The position numbers and the translations under genes were made by a program. The notes under the pieces were generated by a model. That model was given only the letters and a program-made list of their open reading frames with translations. It made no database searches and was not told the DNA's origin. From assembly GCA_037200845.1 (NCBI GenBank), contig JBBCGQ010000001.1, positions 558,001 through 622,000 of the forward strand: a DNA stretch of 64,000 bases, in the 5' to 3' direction. Position 1 is the stretch's first letter. Every line of letters begins with the position of its first letter. Below, piece by piece: positions 16,264 through 24,699 of the stretch. This stretch comes from Bauldia sp. (GTDB lineage: Bacteria > Pseudomonadota > Alphaproteobacteria > Rhizobiales > Kaistiaceae).

Positions 16264-16994
16264 AAATCGTCTTCGCCGGACCAAGCTTGCCCGATGCCGC
16301 CGACCACGCTGCGATCGCGCAGGTCCGCGGCCCGGCAGCGCTCGGCGATGTTGCCAAGGCCGTGCTCGAAGGCGCCACCGTCATCGGCATCGTCGATGGA
16401 TATTTCGAGAACATTGCCTCCGTCTGGCACAAGGAGATCCTGTACGCGCTGTCGCAGGGCGTCACCGTCATGGGCGGCGCCAGCATGGGCGCGCTCCGCG
16501 CCGCCGAGTGCGCGCCCTACGGCATGGTCGGCGTCGGCGCCGTCTTCCGGGCCTACGCCAGCGGCGCGCTCATCGACGACGACGCGGTCGGCCAGGTGCA
16601 CGGGCCGGAGGAACTGGGCTACATCGCGCTGACCGAGCCTCTGGTGAACATCGCCGCGACGCTCGCCGGCCTCCGCGACCGCGCGCTGATCTCCGGTGCC
16701 GAGCACGACGCGCTGCTCGTGACTGCGACTGGCGCCTTCTTCAAGCAGCGCACCTGGCCCAAAATCGTGGCCGCGACCGCCATCGATTCGCCGCGGCGGG
16801 GGGAAATCGCGCGGCTGGTTAACGAAAATCGCCGCGACCTGAAACGCGAGGATGCGATTGCCGTGGTGGCGGCCGTGGAAGCCGCGCCGGACGCCAGAAT
16901 CGGCCCGCCGGCGGCCTGGAAATTCACCGAAACCCAGATGTGGACGCGCCTGCTCGACGGGTGGCGGCGGGATATGGCGGCCGCCGCGGCGTGA
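16260..16994 (+). CDS. tfuA: TfuA-like protein
   Basis: 244 residues of the TfuA core family. It begins MKIVFAGPSLPD, with IGIVDGYFENIASVWHKEIL and VMGGASMGALRAAECAPYGM, the conserved signature region. TfuA stimulates the thioamidating YcaO, probably by delivering or helping to use sulfide. Its ATG overlaps the ycaO stop, so the two are translationally coupled and presumably form a complex. The C-terminal 80 residues are helical (RRGEIARLVNENRRDLKRE; KFTETQMWTRLLDGWRR), as in longer family members. Confidence 0.93.
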   Translation: MKIVFAGPSLPDAADHAAIAQVRGPAALGDVAKAVLEGATVIGIVDGYFENIASVWHKEILYALSQGVTVMGGASMGALRAAECAPYGMVGVGAVFRAYASGALIDDDAVGQVHGPEELGYIALTEPLVNIAATLAGLRDRALISGAEHDALLVTATGAFFKQRTWPKIVAATAIDSPRRGEIARLVNENRRDLKREDAIAVVAAVEAAPDARIGPPAAWKFTETQMWTRLLDGWRRDMAAAAA

Positions 16995-17067
16995 GCCTTG
17001 TCACGTTCGCGTAACGCCCCCTCGGCTTGCGTCGCCGCCAACGGGAAATGGCTGGGAGTGCTTGGAA

Positions 17068-17241
17068 GTGAAGACTACCGAACGCGAAGCGCTGAAGCGG
17101 CTGATCGAATACGCGCGTCTGGAAGCGGAGACGCAGCACGAAAGCTTCGCCGCCTATCTCCTGGCGCTGGCCACCCGCGCCCTCGACAATCCGATGCACG
17201 CCGAAAGCGGCGCCGAGCAGAGCCTCGGCCGGATGCAGTAG
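17068..17241 (+). CDS. Small helical protein of 57 aa downstream of tfuA
   Basis: Short frame from a GTG with GGGAG nine bases upstream. The product is one long amphipathic helix (KTTEREALKRLIEYARLEAE, then FAAYLLALATRALD) followed by a flexible tail ending EQSLGRMQ. No Cys, signal peptide or membrane helix. It starts 73 bp after tfuA on the same strand and so may be the last gene of that operon, or an independent housekeeping small protein of a type frequent in Rhizobiales. Function unknown. Confidence 0.6.
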   Translation: MKTTEREALKRLIEYARLEAETQHESFAAYLLALATRALDNPMHAESGAEQSLGRMQ

Positions 17242-17247
17242 CGGCGC

Positions 17248-17775
17248 TTACCGCGCCGCCTCCGCGTAGGCAACGCTGCGCTTCGGTAGCACCCAGTTCG
17301 GCCGGATGAAGTGGCACGTATAGCCGTTGGGGTAGTGCAGGAGATAATCCTGATGCTCCGGCTCGGCTTCCCAGAACGGCCCGGCCGGCGTCACCTCCGT
17401 CACCACCTTGCCCGGCCACAGGCCTGACGCTTCGACGTCGGCGATGGTGTCCTCGGCAGTCTGCCGCTGCGCCTCGCTCGTATAGAAGATTGCCGAGCGG
17501 TAGCTCGTCCCGACATCGTTGCCCTGCCGGTTGCGCGTGGTCGGATCGTGAATCTGGAAGAAGAATTCCAGCAGCCGGCGGAAGCTGATGACGTTCGGGT
17601 CGAAGACCACCTCGAGCGTCTCGGCGTGGGTGCCGTGGTTGCGGTAGGTCGCGTTGGGCACGTCGCCGCCCGAGTACCCGGTGCGGCTGGAGATGACGCC
17701 CGGCTGGCGGCGGATGAGGTCCTGGACGCCCCAGAAGCATCCGCCCGCGAGCAGGGCCCGTTCTGTCGTTGCCAT
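17248..17775 (-). CDS. msrA: Peptide-methionine (S)-S-oxide reductase MsrA
   Basis: Repairs oxidised methionine in proteins and free methionine sulfoxide. The active-site motif GCFWG is at residues 12-16 ([12 protein letters not shown]), followed by [17 protein letters not shown] and FFQIHDPT, all MsrA signatures. The C-terminus ends near [13 protein letters not shown]. The ATG chosen gives 175 residues with GAGGAG upstream; an in-frame start 39 bases earlier is less likely. It converges with the small helical gene, six bases between the stops. Cytoplasmic; resolving partner presumably thioredoxin. Confidence 0.95.
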   Translation of the reverse strand: MATTERALLAGGCFWGVQDLIRRQPGVISSRTGYSGGDVPNATYRNHGTHAETLEVVFDPNVISFRRLLEFFFQIHDPTTRNRQGNDVGTSYRSAIFYTSEAQRQTAEDTIADVEASGLWPGKVVTEVTPAGPFWEAEPEHQDYLLHYPNGYTCHFIRPNWVLPKRSVAYAEAAR

Positions 17776-17862
17776 GGTAACGCTCCTCTTTCTTTGCCGG
17801 CGCCGTCCGGCCAAGGCGTGCGGCGCCCGCCAGCCGCATCAAGGTATAGCGTGCGCAGAGAA

Positions 17863-17890
17863 ATGAAACCCGGCACCGCTAAGTGATTGT
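17863..17890. repeat. 28-bp motif shared with 31095-31122
   Basis: 25 of 28 bases are identical to the copy at 31095; the shared core is GGCACCGCTA followed by GTGATTGT one base later. Both copies are in non-coding DNA close to gene ends. Read on the minus strand both keep a similar peptide frame (NH-L/I-AVP-G/S-FIS), as if derived from the end of a common mobile gene. Origin unknown. Confidence 0.5.
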
Positions 17891-17961
17891 AGAGTCTGGA
17901 TTTTTCAGGTGGCAGCGGACTCGGCGCCGCGCCCGCGCTCGCCGAGGGGAGGTATTTACCT

Positions 17962-19765
17962 TTGGCTGTAGAGGTACAGAACTACCCGTTTCAGAAAACG
18001 CCCGTTAACGGCCGCACGGTAAATTGCGGCATGGAGCGAGCCCGCACCAAAGCCGCGAGCGCCAAGGTCGTTTCCCAGGATCGGGCCGACACCTGGCAGC
18101 GCAAGGCAGTGGAAAAGACCCTAGTCGGCATGGCCCTGATCGACCTCGAGGGCCGGTTGGTCCAGGCCAATGACGCCTTCCACGACATCGTCGGCTGTGC
18201 GCGCGGCGAGGGCCCGGGTCGGGATATCAAAAGCCTCATGGTCGGCGCCGACGCCGCGAGCGTTCTCCGGATCATCTACCTGGCTTCGGGCGAGAGCGAC
18301 GACAATCGTGCCGAATGTCAGTTGATCCGCGGCGATGGCGTCACCGTCTGGGTCTCTGCGCGCGCATGCCTGCTCAAGGCGGATCGCCCCGGCGAACCCG
18401 CCCACATCAGCGTGCAGATCATCGACATCGACGGCCAGAAGCGCGCCGAAGCGGCGGTGGCCTATTCGGAGAGCCGCCTCGCCTATGCCCTGGAGTCGGC
18501 TGGACAGGGCGTATGGGACTACGATCTGCGTACCGACCAGATGTACTACTCGCGCATGTGGCGGTTCATGCGCGGCATTCCGCTTGATGAACCGATCGAC
18601 CCGGGCATGGAGGTCTGGCTGACCCGGGTACATCCAGACGACGTGCCGCGGGTGCGCGCCGCCGCCCCCAAGCAGGCCTTTGGCGAGCATGAATACAACA
18701 CGATCGAGTATCGCGAGCGCCATCGCGACGGCCACTATGTCTGGATACTGAGCCGCGGCCGGCCGGTGGAATGGGGCGCCAACGGCATCGCCGTTCGCAC
18801 TATTGGCACCGACACCGACATCACGCGGCTGAAGCTCGCCGAGGAAGAGCTCGCGGCCGAGAAGGAACGCCTTCGCGTAACCCTCGAATCCATCGGTGAC
18901 GGCGTCATCTCGACCGATGCCGCCGGCCGCGTGACGTTCATGAACACCATCGCGGCCATGATGACGGACTGGAACCCCGCGGACGCCGCCGGCCGCACGC
19001 TCGAGCAGGTCTTTTCCGTTTTCGAGGAAGAGTCAGGCCGCGCCGCGGCCAGCCCGGTCGCCAGATGCCTCGCGGAAGGCAAGCTGGTCTGCCTCGACTC
19101 CAATCTCGTCCTGATCGGCCGGGACAATGAGAGGCGCGACGTGCGTGCCACCGCGGCGCCGTTGCAGATGCCCGACGGCCGCATCATCGGCGCGGTGCTC
19201 GTGTTCCAGGATGTCACCACCAGTCGCAAGCTGCAGAAGGAACTCGCCCACTCGGCCACCCCACGACGTCCTGACCGAGCTGCACAATCGGCTCGCCTTT
19301 GAGCGGGCGCTCACCGTGGCAAGCCAGCGGGCCCGGCGCGAGCAGCGCAGTTATGCGCTTTGCCTCGTTGATCTCGATCGCTTCAAGGCCGTCAACGACA
19401 ACGCGGGACATGCCGCCGGCGACGCGCTGCTGCGCCGGATCGCCGACGTCCTCCGGCGCTCGTGCCGCCGCCAGGATTTCGCCGCGCGCATTGGCGGCGA
19501 CGAGTTCGCGCTCCTGCTGTCGGACTGCTCGGCCAGCGCTGCCGCCCACGTGATGCAGGAGGTTGTCGATGCGGTCGCGACATTGGGCTTCGAATGGGAC
19601 GGAACCGGCTACTCGGTCGGCGCCAGCATCGGCATCACCACGATCGGCAGCGACTCCCCCGGCCTGCCCGAGATCATGTCCCAGGCAGATGCGGCCTGCT
19701 ACACGTCCAAGGCCGCCGGCCGCGGCCGCGTGTCGGTCTACGACCCTGTAGCGAGCGCGACGTAG
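17962..19765 (+). pseudogene. PAS-PAS-PAS-GGDEF diguanylate cyclase interrupted by a one-base frameshift
   Basis: The first frame (17962-19302, TTG start with AGGGGAGG upstream) encodes three PAS domains at about residues 48-160, 165-290 and 295-410 (for example ALIDLEGRLVQANDAF; GVWDYDLRTDQMYYSRM; DGVISTDAAGRVTFMN). It ends abruptly after KLQKELAHSAT. The next frame continues without loss from HDVLTELHNRLAFERA to a full GGDEF domain with RIGGDEFALLLSD and stops at 19765. An extra C in the run CCCC at 19259-19262 explains the break; removing it restores a protein of about 600 residues. It could be a true pseudogene, a sequencing error in a C-run, or phase variation. Confidence 0.85.
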
Positions 19766-19791
19766 CCGCCGGCTCAAGCGCGGCGGCGATC

Positions 19792-20532
19792 TCAGATCGC
19801 CCGAACTTCGGCCAGCCGCTTGATCGAGTGTTCGTCGTCCCAGCAGACGGCGGCTTCCCAGGCCGCTGATGCCTGCGCGGCGATGTCGTGCGCGCTGCCC
19901 TCAAGGCCGGCGGCGTTGTAGGGCAGCACCAGGTCGAGGTCGGGGACGTCGACGTGCGACTCGTCCCAGTCGATCAGCGCAACCCGTCCCGCCGTCACGC
20001 GAATGTTGCGCGGGTTGGGGTCGCCGTGGACGACGCATGTCTGGCGCCCAACGAGCCGTGCCCACGCTGCCCGGCATCGGGCGACCGCCTCGGCCGGCAT
20101 CCGGCTAAGGTCGATCCGCGTCCCGGTCTCGGCGTGCAGCAGGTCGGTCGACGATCGCCAGCCCGGGCGCTGCGGCCAGCCCTCCGTCAATCGATGCAGC
20201 GCGCGAAGCGTGTCGGCCACGCGCCGCCAGTCGGCCTCCGTCTCGGGCGGTCCACCCTCCACGTATGTCATCACCACCAGACCATCCACGAACAGCCGGC
20301 CGTCCGTCGTGGGTATCGGCACCGGCACGGTCAGGCCTTCGCGGTCGAGGTGTTGCAGCAGCCCCGTCTCCCACGCGAGATCGGCGTCGCTCCTGGAGCC
20401 GAGACGAGCGACCGCAGGCTGCCCGTGGATACGCACGCTCCACACATCGTTGGCGACGCCGCCGGAAAGCCGCTCGACGCGCGCCGCATCGTCACCCCAC
20501 TGCCCGAGTGCATCCCATCCCGCTGGCGACAT
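19792..20532 (-). CDS. Aminoglycoside phosphotransferase-family kinase
   Basis: 246-residue protein kinase-like fold of the APH/choline kinase family. Visible are the N-lobe (RLSGGVANDVWSVRI, AVARLGSR), the catalytic loop VVHGDPNPRNIRV with Asp and Asn, and the metal-binding ALIDWDESHVDVPDLDL. The family phosphorylates small molecules (aminoglycosides, sugars, choline, homoserine); nothing here indicates the substrate, and it stands alone between the GGDEF gene and the LacI regulator. Cytoplasmic. Confidence 0.85.
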   Translation of the reverse strand: MSPAGWDALGQWGDDAARVERLSGGVANDVWSVRIHGQPAVARLGSRSDADLAWETGLLQHLDREGLTVPVPIPTTDGRLFVDGLVVMTYVEGGPPETEADWRRVADTLRALHRLTEGWPQRPGWRSSTDLLHAETGTRIDLSRMPAEAVARCRAAWARLVGRQTCVVHGDPNPRNIRVTAGRVALIDWDESHVDVPDLDLVLPYNAAGLEGSAHDIAAQASAAWEAAVCWDDEHSIKRLAEVRAI

Positions 20533-20632
20533 CCGATTGCCCCGGCGACCTAACGTGGCTGGCTGGCGGACGGGCAGTCAGCACAGAGCCCAGGAGACCG
20601 GGCGCAAGGCGCGTCGAAGCGCTCCCGCTCCA

Positions 20633-21679
20633 TCACAACGCCAACCGGGGCGCATGCAGGGTGCTGGCACGCTGGTTGATCTTGAAGCCGAGATCAATGC
20701 TTCGCTCCTCCGGACGCCGCCCGCTTCCGCGAATGATTTCCAGCACAGCTTCTCCCGCGCGGCGCCCCATCTCGTAGCGCGGCGTGGCGACGGAAGTGAG
20801 CGTCGGCACCGTGCTGGCACAGAAATCGAGATCGTTCCATCCGACGATCGAGATATCGTCAGGCACGCGAATGCCACGGCGCTGGCATTCGAACAGGACA
20901 CCGACCGCGATGTCGTCGTTGCAGCAGAACAGCGCCTCGATATCCGGCGCCTGTTCGAGCAGTTCGGCGAACAGTTGGCCGCCGAGTTCGATCGTCGAGG
21001 CCTCCGGCGTCGCCACTATCAGCGGCTCGAGCCCGGCGTCGCGCATGACGCTGGCATAGCCGTCCATGCGGCGGCGCGTGCGAATGTCGAGACGCGCGGC
21101 GATGTGGCCGACGCGGCGATGGCCCATGCCGAGCAGCAGACGCGTGGCGTCGCCGGCCGCCTCCACTTGGCGGAAGCCGATGTTCACATCGATCGGGTTG
21201 TCGGTGAGTTCCATCGTCTGCACGACGGGGACGCGCGCGCGCTCGAGCTGACGGCGCGAGGCGTCGGTCTGGTCGATGCCGGCCAGTATGATCGCCTCGG
21301 GATGGTGGCCGAGCAGCGTCGCGATTCCCTTCTCTTCCTCCTCTTCCCCGTAGCGCGAGTTGATGAGCAGCAACTGCAGGCCCGCCGGCAGGAACACGTC
21401 GTGCAGCGCGCGGAGGTAGGCGGGGAAAACGCCGTTGGTGAGCGACGGCACCAGGATGCCGACCGTGCCGGTACGTGCCGAAGCGAGCGCGCGGGCGAGC
21501 TGGTTGGGGATGTAGCCGATTTCGTTGATCGCGACCTCGATCCGGCGGCGCAGATCGCGCGAGACGGTCTCCGGCTGGCGCAGCGCCCGCGACACCGTCT
21601 TCGGGCTCACGCCCGCCAGCGCCGCGACGTCGCTCAGCGTCTCGCGGCGCGGCTTTTCGTCCTCCTCAGGGCCCCTCAT
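20633..21679 (-). CDS. LacI-family transcriptional regulator
   Basis: 348 residues from the ATG giving MRGPEEDEKP, with GGAAG six bases upstream. HTH at residues 15-60: TLSDVAALAGVSPKTVSRAL, then the hinge helix IPNQLARALAS. The periplasmic-binding-protein-like effector domain follows (TVGILVPSLTNGVFPAYL; DDIAVGVLFECQRRGIRVP; DISIVGWNDLDFCAS), most like the gluconate-repressor (GntR) branch, which suggests a sugar-acid-like inducer. Divergent from an ABC transporter/catabolic operon, with three operator-like repeats 90-125 bp upstream of its own start. Confidence 0.93.
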   Translation of the reverse strand: MRGPEEDEKPRRETLSDVAALAGVSPKTVSRALRQPETVSRDLRRRIEVAINEIGYIPNQLARALASARTGTVGILVPSLTNGVFPAYLRALHDVFLPAGLQLLLINSRYGEEEEEKGIATLLGHHPEAIILAGIDQTDASRRQLERARVPVVQTMELTDNPIDVNIGFRQVEAAGDATRLLLGMGHRRVGHIAARLDIRTRRRMDGYASVMRDAGLEPLIVATPEASTIELGGQLFAELLEQAPDIEALFCCNDDIAVGVLFECQRRGIRVPDDISIVGWNDLDFCASTVPTLTSVATPRYEMGRRAGEAVLEIIRGSGRRPEERSIDLGFKINQRASTLHAPRLAL

Positions 21680-22115
21680 CGATTCTTCCGTGTGCGGTTG
21701 TAACAGCGCATTCGCCCTGTTTAGGCGGTTAGCCCGGTCAGTCAACCACATCGGCGCAAAACAACGATGACAGCGCTGATGACAGCGCTGTTGACAGCGC
21801 TGTCAGGACATGTAGTGATGCACTTGGGGTCGCGACGAGACGAGGGCAGTGGGGCGATGAGCCCGAACAAGCTTCGCCGATCGCGATTGCCACGGGACCG
21901 CAGTCCTTGAACGCGTCGTCGGTCAAGCGATGTGCCAACCAATTCGGGGGGACTCAAAACCAAGGCAGGATTCCGACCGGGACATTCCGGGTCGCGTTAC
22001 GAGGTGCGCCGATCGCTCGGCGCGTCGTCCGCTGCCCCGATTTCCCACAGGCGCAATTCTTGCTGCTCGCTGCTTGGTGCAGCGGTCAGATCAACCGGGA
22101 ATGAAGGAGGGGTAT
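21680..22115. other. Intergenic region between lacI-type regulator and ABC operon
   Basis: 436 bp without a convincing gene. It holds the operator cluster at 21768-21805 and must contain divergent promoters. From 21810 to 22100 I see no further repeat, RNA gene or ORF with a ribosome site; the only strong feature is AAGGAGG just before the binding-protein start. Confidence 0.7.
21768..21805. promoter_or_regulatory. Three tandem LacI-type operator half/whole sites
   Basis: TGACAGCGCTGA (21768), TGACAGCGCTGT (21780) and TGACAGCGCTGTCA (21792) follow each other with an exact 12-bp period. The last is a perfect 14-bp palindrome, and all share the AGCGCT centre typical of LacI/GntR-family operators (central CG). 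Likely bound by the adjacent LacI regulator to control itself and the divergent operon; inferred from position and symmetry. Confidence 0.75.
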
Positions 22116-22985
22116 TTGTCTATTTCGAGAAATCTGGCGGTCGCTCTGGCGGTGACTTGTTCGCTCGCCACGGCGCCAGCGTTCGCCGAAGACCCAAAGT
22201 TCTTCAACGAAGCGCAGCCAATGTTCGACAACTGCGGTGACCCGTCGCTGGCGACGGCACAGAAGGACGGCATTACGGTCGGGTATTCCGTCGGCCCGCC
22301 CGGCGTCATCCTTGACGAGGCGACCAAGCAGGCGAGCGGCATCGACGTCGAGATCAACAATGCCGTGCTGGCGTGGCTCGGCATCACGAACGTCAAGAAC
22401 GAGTTCCTGCCGTTCGAGGCGCTCATCCCGTCCCTCTTGTCCAAGCGCGTCGGCGTGATCGGTGCCGACCTGCACCACAACCCCAAGCGCGACCTGATCA
22501 TCAGCTTCTCCGGTCCCGCATTCTGGTACGGCCCGGCGCTGATCGTCGCCAAGGGCAACCCGCTCGGCATCAAGAGCTACGATGACCTGAAGGGCAAGCG
22601 CGTCGGCGTCGTCACCAGCGCCGCGGCCGATCAGTACCTGCAGAGCGTCGGCATCACGACGACGTCGTTCAAGGATCAGTTCGGCGAATTCACCAGCCTG
22701 AACGACGGCCGCCTCGATGCCGTGGTCGAGGACGACATCGGCTTCAATCAGTTCGCCCAACAGAAGCCGGACAACAACCTCGAGGTCCTCCCCGCTGGGG
22801 TGCCGATGGCGCTCATCAACGGCGGCGGCTACGGCATGGCGCGCTTCGCCATCCGCAAGGAAGACTGCAGCCTGCGCGTCGCCTACACGACGGCGCTCGC
22901 CGAAATGCGCGCCAACGGCCAGGTACTTTCCATTCTCAAGAAGTACGGCCTGTCCGAGCGCAACATGAACTTGCCGACGCAGTAA
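22116..22985 (+). CDS. Amino-acid/opine-type ABC transporter periplasmic binding protein
   Basis: Family-3 solute-binding protein (SBP_bac_3). A TTG with AAGGAGG seven bases upstream gives a clean signal peptide (AVALAVTCSLATAPAFA then EDPKFF); an in-frame ATG 15 bases earlier lacks such a site. Characteristic pieces: GITVGYSVGPPGVILDEATK, KNEFLPFEALIPSLLSKRVG and LKGKRVGVVTSAAADQYLQ. 289 residues. It delivers the substrate to the permease/ATPase encoded next. A weak terminator hairpin follows, which would make this protein more abundant than the membrane parts, as usual. Confidence 0.92.
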   Translation: MSISRNLAVALAVTCSLATAPAFAEDPKFFNEAQPMFDNCGDPSLATAQKDGITVGYSVGPPGVILDEATKQASGIDVEINNAVLAWLGITNVKNEFLPFEALIPSLLSKRVGVIGADLHHNPKRDLIISFSGPAFWYGPALIVAKGNPLGIKSYDDLKGKRVGVVTSAAADQYLQSVGITTTSFKDQFGEFTSLNDGRLDAVVEDDIGFNQFAQQKPDNNLEVLPAGVPMALINGGGYGMARFAIRKEDCSLRVAYTTALAEMRANGQVLSILKKYGLSERNMNLPTQ

Positions 22986-23006
22986 TCCGCTTTCTCCCGA
23001 AGCGGG

Positions 23007-23041
23007 CCGGGACGTCGTCGCCGATGGCGTCCCGGTTCTTC
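23007..23041 (+). terminator. Hairpin with T-rich tail between binding-protein and permease genes
   Basis: CCGGGACG (23007) pairs with CGTCCCGG (23028) across a 13-base loop and is followed by TTCTTCT. Probably a partial terminator inside the ABC operon. Confidence 0.55.
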
Positions 23042-23111
23042 TGCTAGTCTCGAACCGTGAAAACGGTTGTCTGGCCGGGTTCGCCTGGCCGTGTTTCGGC
23101 GGGTCTTGTGC

Positions 23112-23786
23112 ATGGAACTGCTCAATATCGATATTGCCCTCGAAGCCCTCGGGCCGCTGCTCGCCGGCCTTCTCGTTACCATCGAGCTCACCCTCATCAT
23201 CATCGTTCTCAGTCTGGTGCTGGCGATGGTGGTCGCGCTCGCCGGCATGTCGCGCTTCGCGCCGCTGCGCTGGCTGATCAAGGCCTACATCGAGCTGGTG
23301 CGGAACACGCCGGCGTTGCTCCAGATCGTCTACATCTATTTCGTGCTGCCCGAAGTCGGCATCCGGCTCGACGCGTGGACCGCGATCATCATCGCCTTCA
23401 CGCTCAACTATTCGGCCTATCTCTCCGAGGTCTATCGCGGCGGCATCCAGGCCGTCGGCAAGGGCCAGTACGACTCGGCCGCCGCGCTCGGCATGGGCCG
23501 CGCCCTTGCCATGCGACGCATCATCCTGCCGCAGGCCATCCGCGTCGTGATCCCGACGCTCGGCAACTATCTCATCTCGCTGTTCAAGGACACCGCGCTC
23601 GCCTCCGCCGTCGGCATCCAGGAGCTGCTCTACACCTCGCAGATCATCTCGGCGCGCAACTACCAGTACCTCACGCTCTACACGATGACCGGCATCCTCT
23701 ACTTCATCGTCTGCTTCCCGGCGGCGCGCTTCGTCGACTACCTCGAGCGGGTGACGCGGCGCGGCTACCGGAGGAAGCGGTCGTGA
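23112..23786 (+). CDS. Polar amino-acid-type ABC transporter permease
   Basis: 224-residue HisMQ-family inner-membrane permease with about five membrane helices ([40 protein letters not shown]). The EAA-loop region reads [22 protein letters not shown], which contacts the ATPase. [19 protein letters not shown] is the family's N-terminal signature. Only one permease gene is present, so the transporter is presumably a homodimer. The stop overlaps the start of the ATPase gene (GTGA). Confidence 0.93.
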   Translation: MELLNIDIALEALGPLLAGLLVTIELTLIIIVLSLVLAMVVALAGMSRFAPLRWLIKAYIELVRNTPALLQIVYIYFVLPEVGIRLDAWTAIIIAFTLNYSAYLSEVYRGGIQAVGKGQYDSAAALGMGRALAMRRIILPQAIRVVIPTLGNYLISLFKDTALASAVGIQELLYTSQIISARNYQYLTLYTMTGILYFIVCFPAARFVDYLERVTRRGYRRKRS

Positions 23787-24661
23787 GCGCGACACCGATG
23801 ATCGAGCTGAACCGCCTGCAGAAGCACTATGGCGACCTGCATGTCCTTGACGGCATCGACCTGACGGTCGCGCGTGGCGAGGTGGTCTGCATCATCGGGC
23901 CGTCGGGCAGCGGTAAGTCCACGCTGCTCCGCTGCATCAACAACCTCGAGGAAATCGAGAGCGGCCGCATCGTCATCGAAGGCAAGGTCGCCTACCGCGA
24001 CGAGATCGCCGGCGGCGGCTTCCGCGCCCACAACAATCGCACCGTCTCGGCCGTGCGGGCGCAGGTCGGCATGGTGTTCCAGCACTTCAATCTGTTCCCG
24101 CACCTGACCGTCATCGGCAACATCATGGAAGCGCCGGTCCACGTGCTCCGCCGTTCCAAGGAAGAGGCGCGCCGCCGCGGCATGGAGCTGCTCGAGCAGG
24201 TCGGCCTGGCGGAAAAGGCCGACGCCTTCCCGGAGGAACTGTCCGGTGGCCAGCAGCAGCGCGCCGCGATCGCCCGCGCCCTCGCCATGGATCCGAAGGC
24301 GATGCTTTTCGACGAAGCGACCAGCGCGCTCGATCCCGAACTCATCGCCGAGGTGCTGAACGTGATGGGCGATCTCGCCCGCGGCGGGATGACCATGGTC
24401 ATCGTCACCCACGAGATGAACTTCGCCCGCCAGGTGGCGTCGCGCGTCGTCTTCATGGATCGCGGCCGCATCGTCGAGATCGGCACGCCGGAGCAGATCT
24501 TCGGCGCGCCGCGCGAGCCGCGCACGCGCGAATTTCTGCGTTCGGTACTGACGCACTTCGACGCCGCGCCGAAAGCGGCTCCGCCGACCGATACCTTCGA
24601 TGAGATCGAGCGGACGCTGCCCAAGCCGTCCGGCGCCGATATCGCCGGTCTGCGGCGCTAA
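23783..24661 (+). CDS. Amino-acid-type ABC transporter ATP-binding protein
   Basis: 292 residues from a GTG overlapping the permease stop, GGAGG upstream. Walker [11 protein letters not shown]-loop [10 protein letters not shown], signature LSGGQQQR, Walker [13 protein letters not shown] and the switch His (VTHEMNFA) are all present. After the normal end (about residue 250) there is an extra C-terminal tail of some 30 residues ([18 protein letters not shown] and on). It energises uptake together with the two preceding products. Confidence 0.95.
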   Translation: MSATPMIELNRLQKHYGDLHVLDGIDLTVARGEVVCIIGPSGSGKSTLLRCINNLEEIESGRIVIEGKVAYRDEIAGGGFRAHNNRTVSAVRAQVGMVFQHFNLFPHLTVIGNIMEAPVHVLRRSKEEARRRGMELLEQVGLAEKADAFPEELSGGQQQRAAIARALAMDPKAMLFDEATSALDPELIAEVLNVMGDLARGGMTMVIVTHEMNFARQVASRVVFMDRGRIVEIGTPEQIFGAPREPRTREFLRSVLTHFDAAPKAAPPTDTFDEIERTLPKPSGADIAGLRR

Positions 24662-24699
24662 GCGGAGGCTGCAATGTTGAGAGACGAGAGCACGAGACG

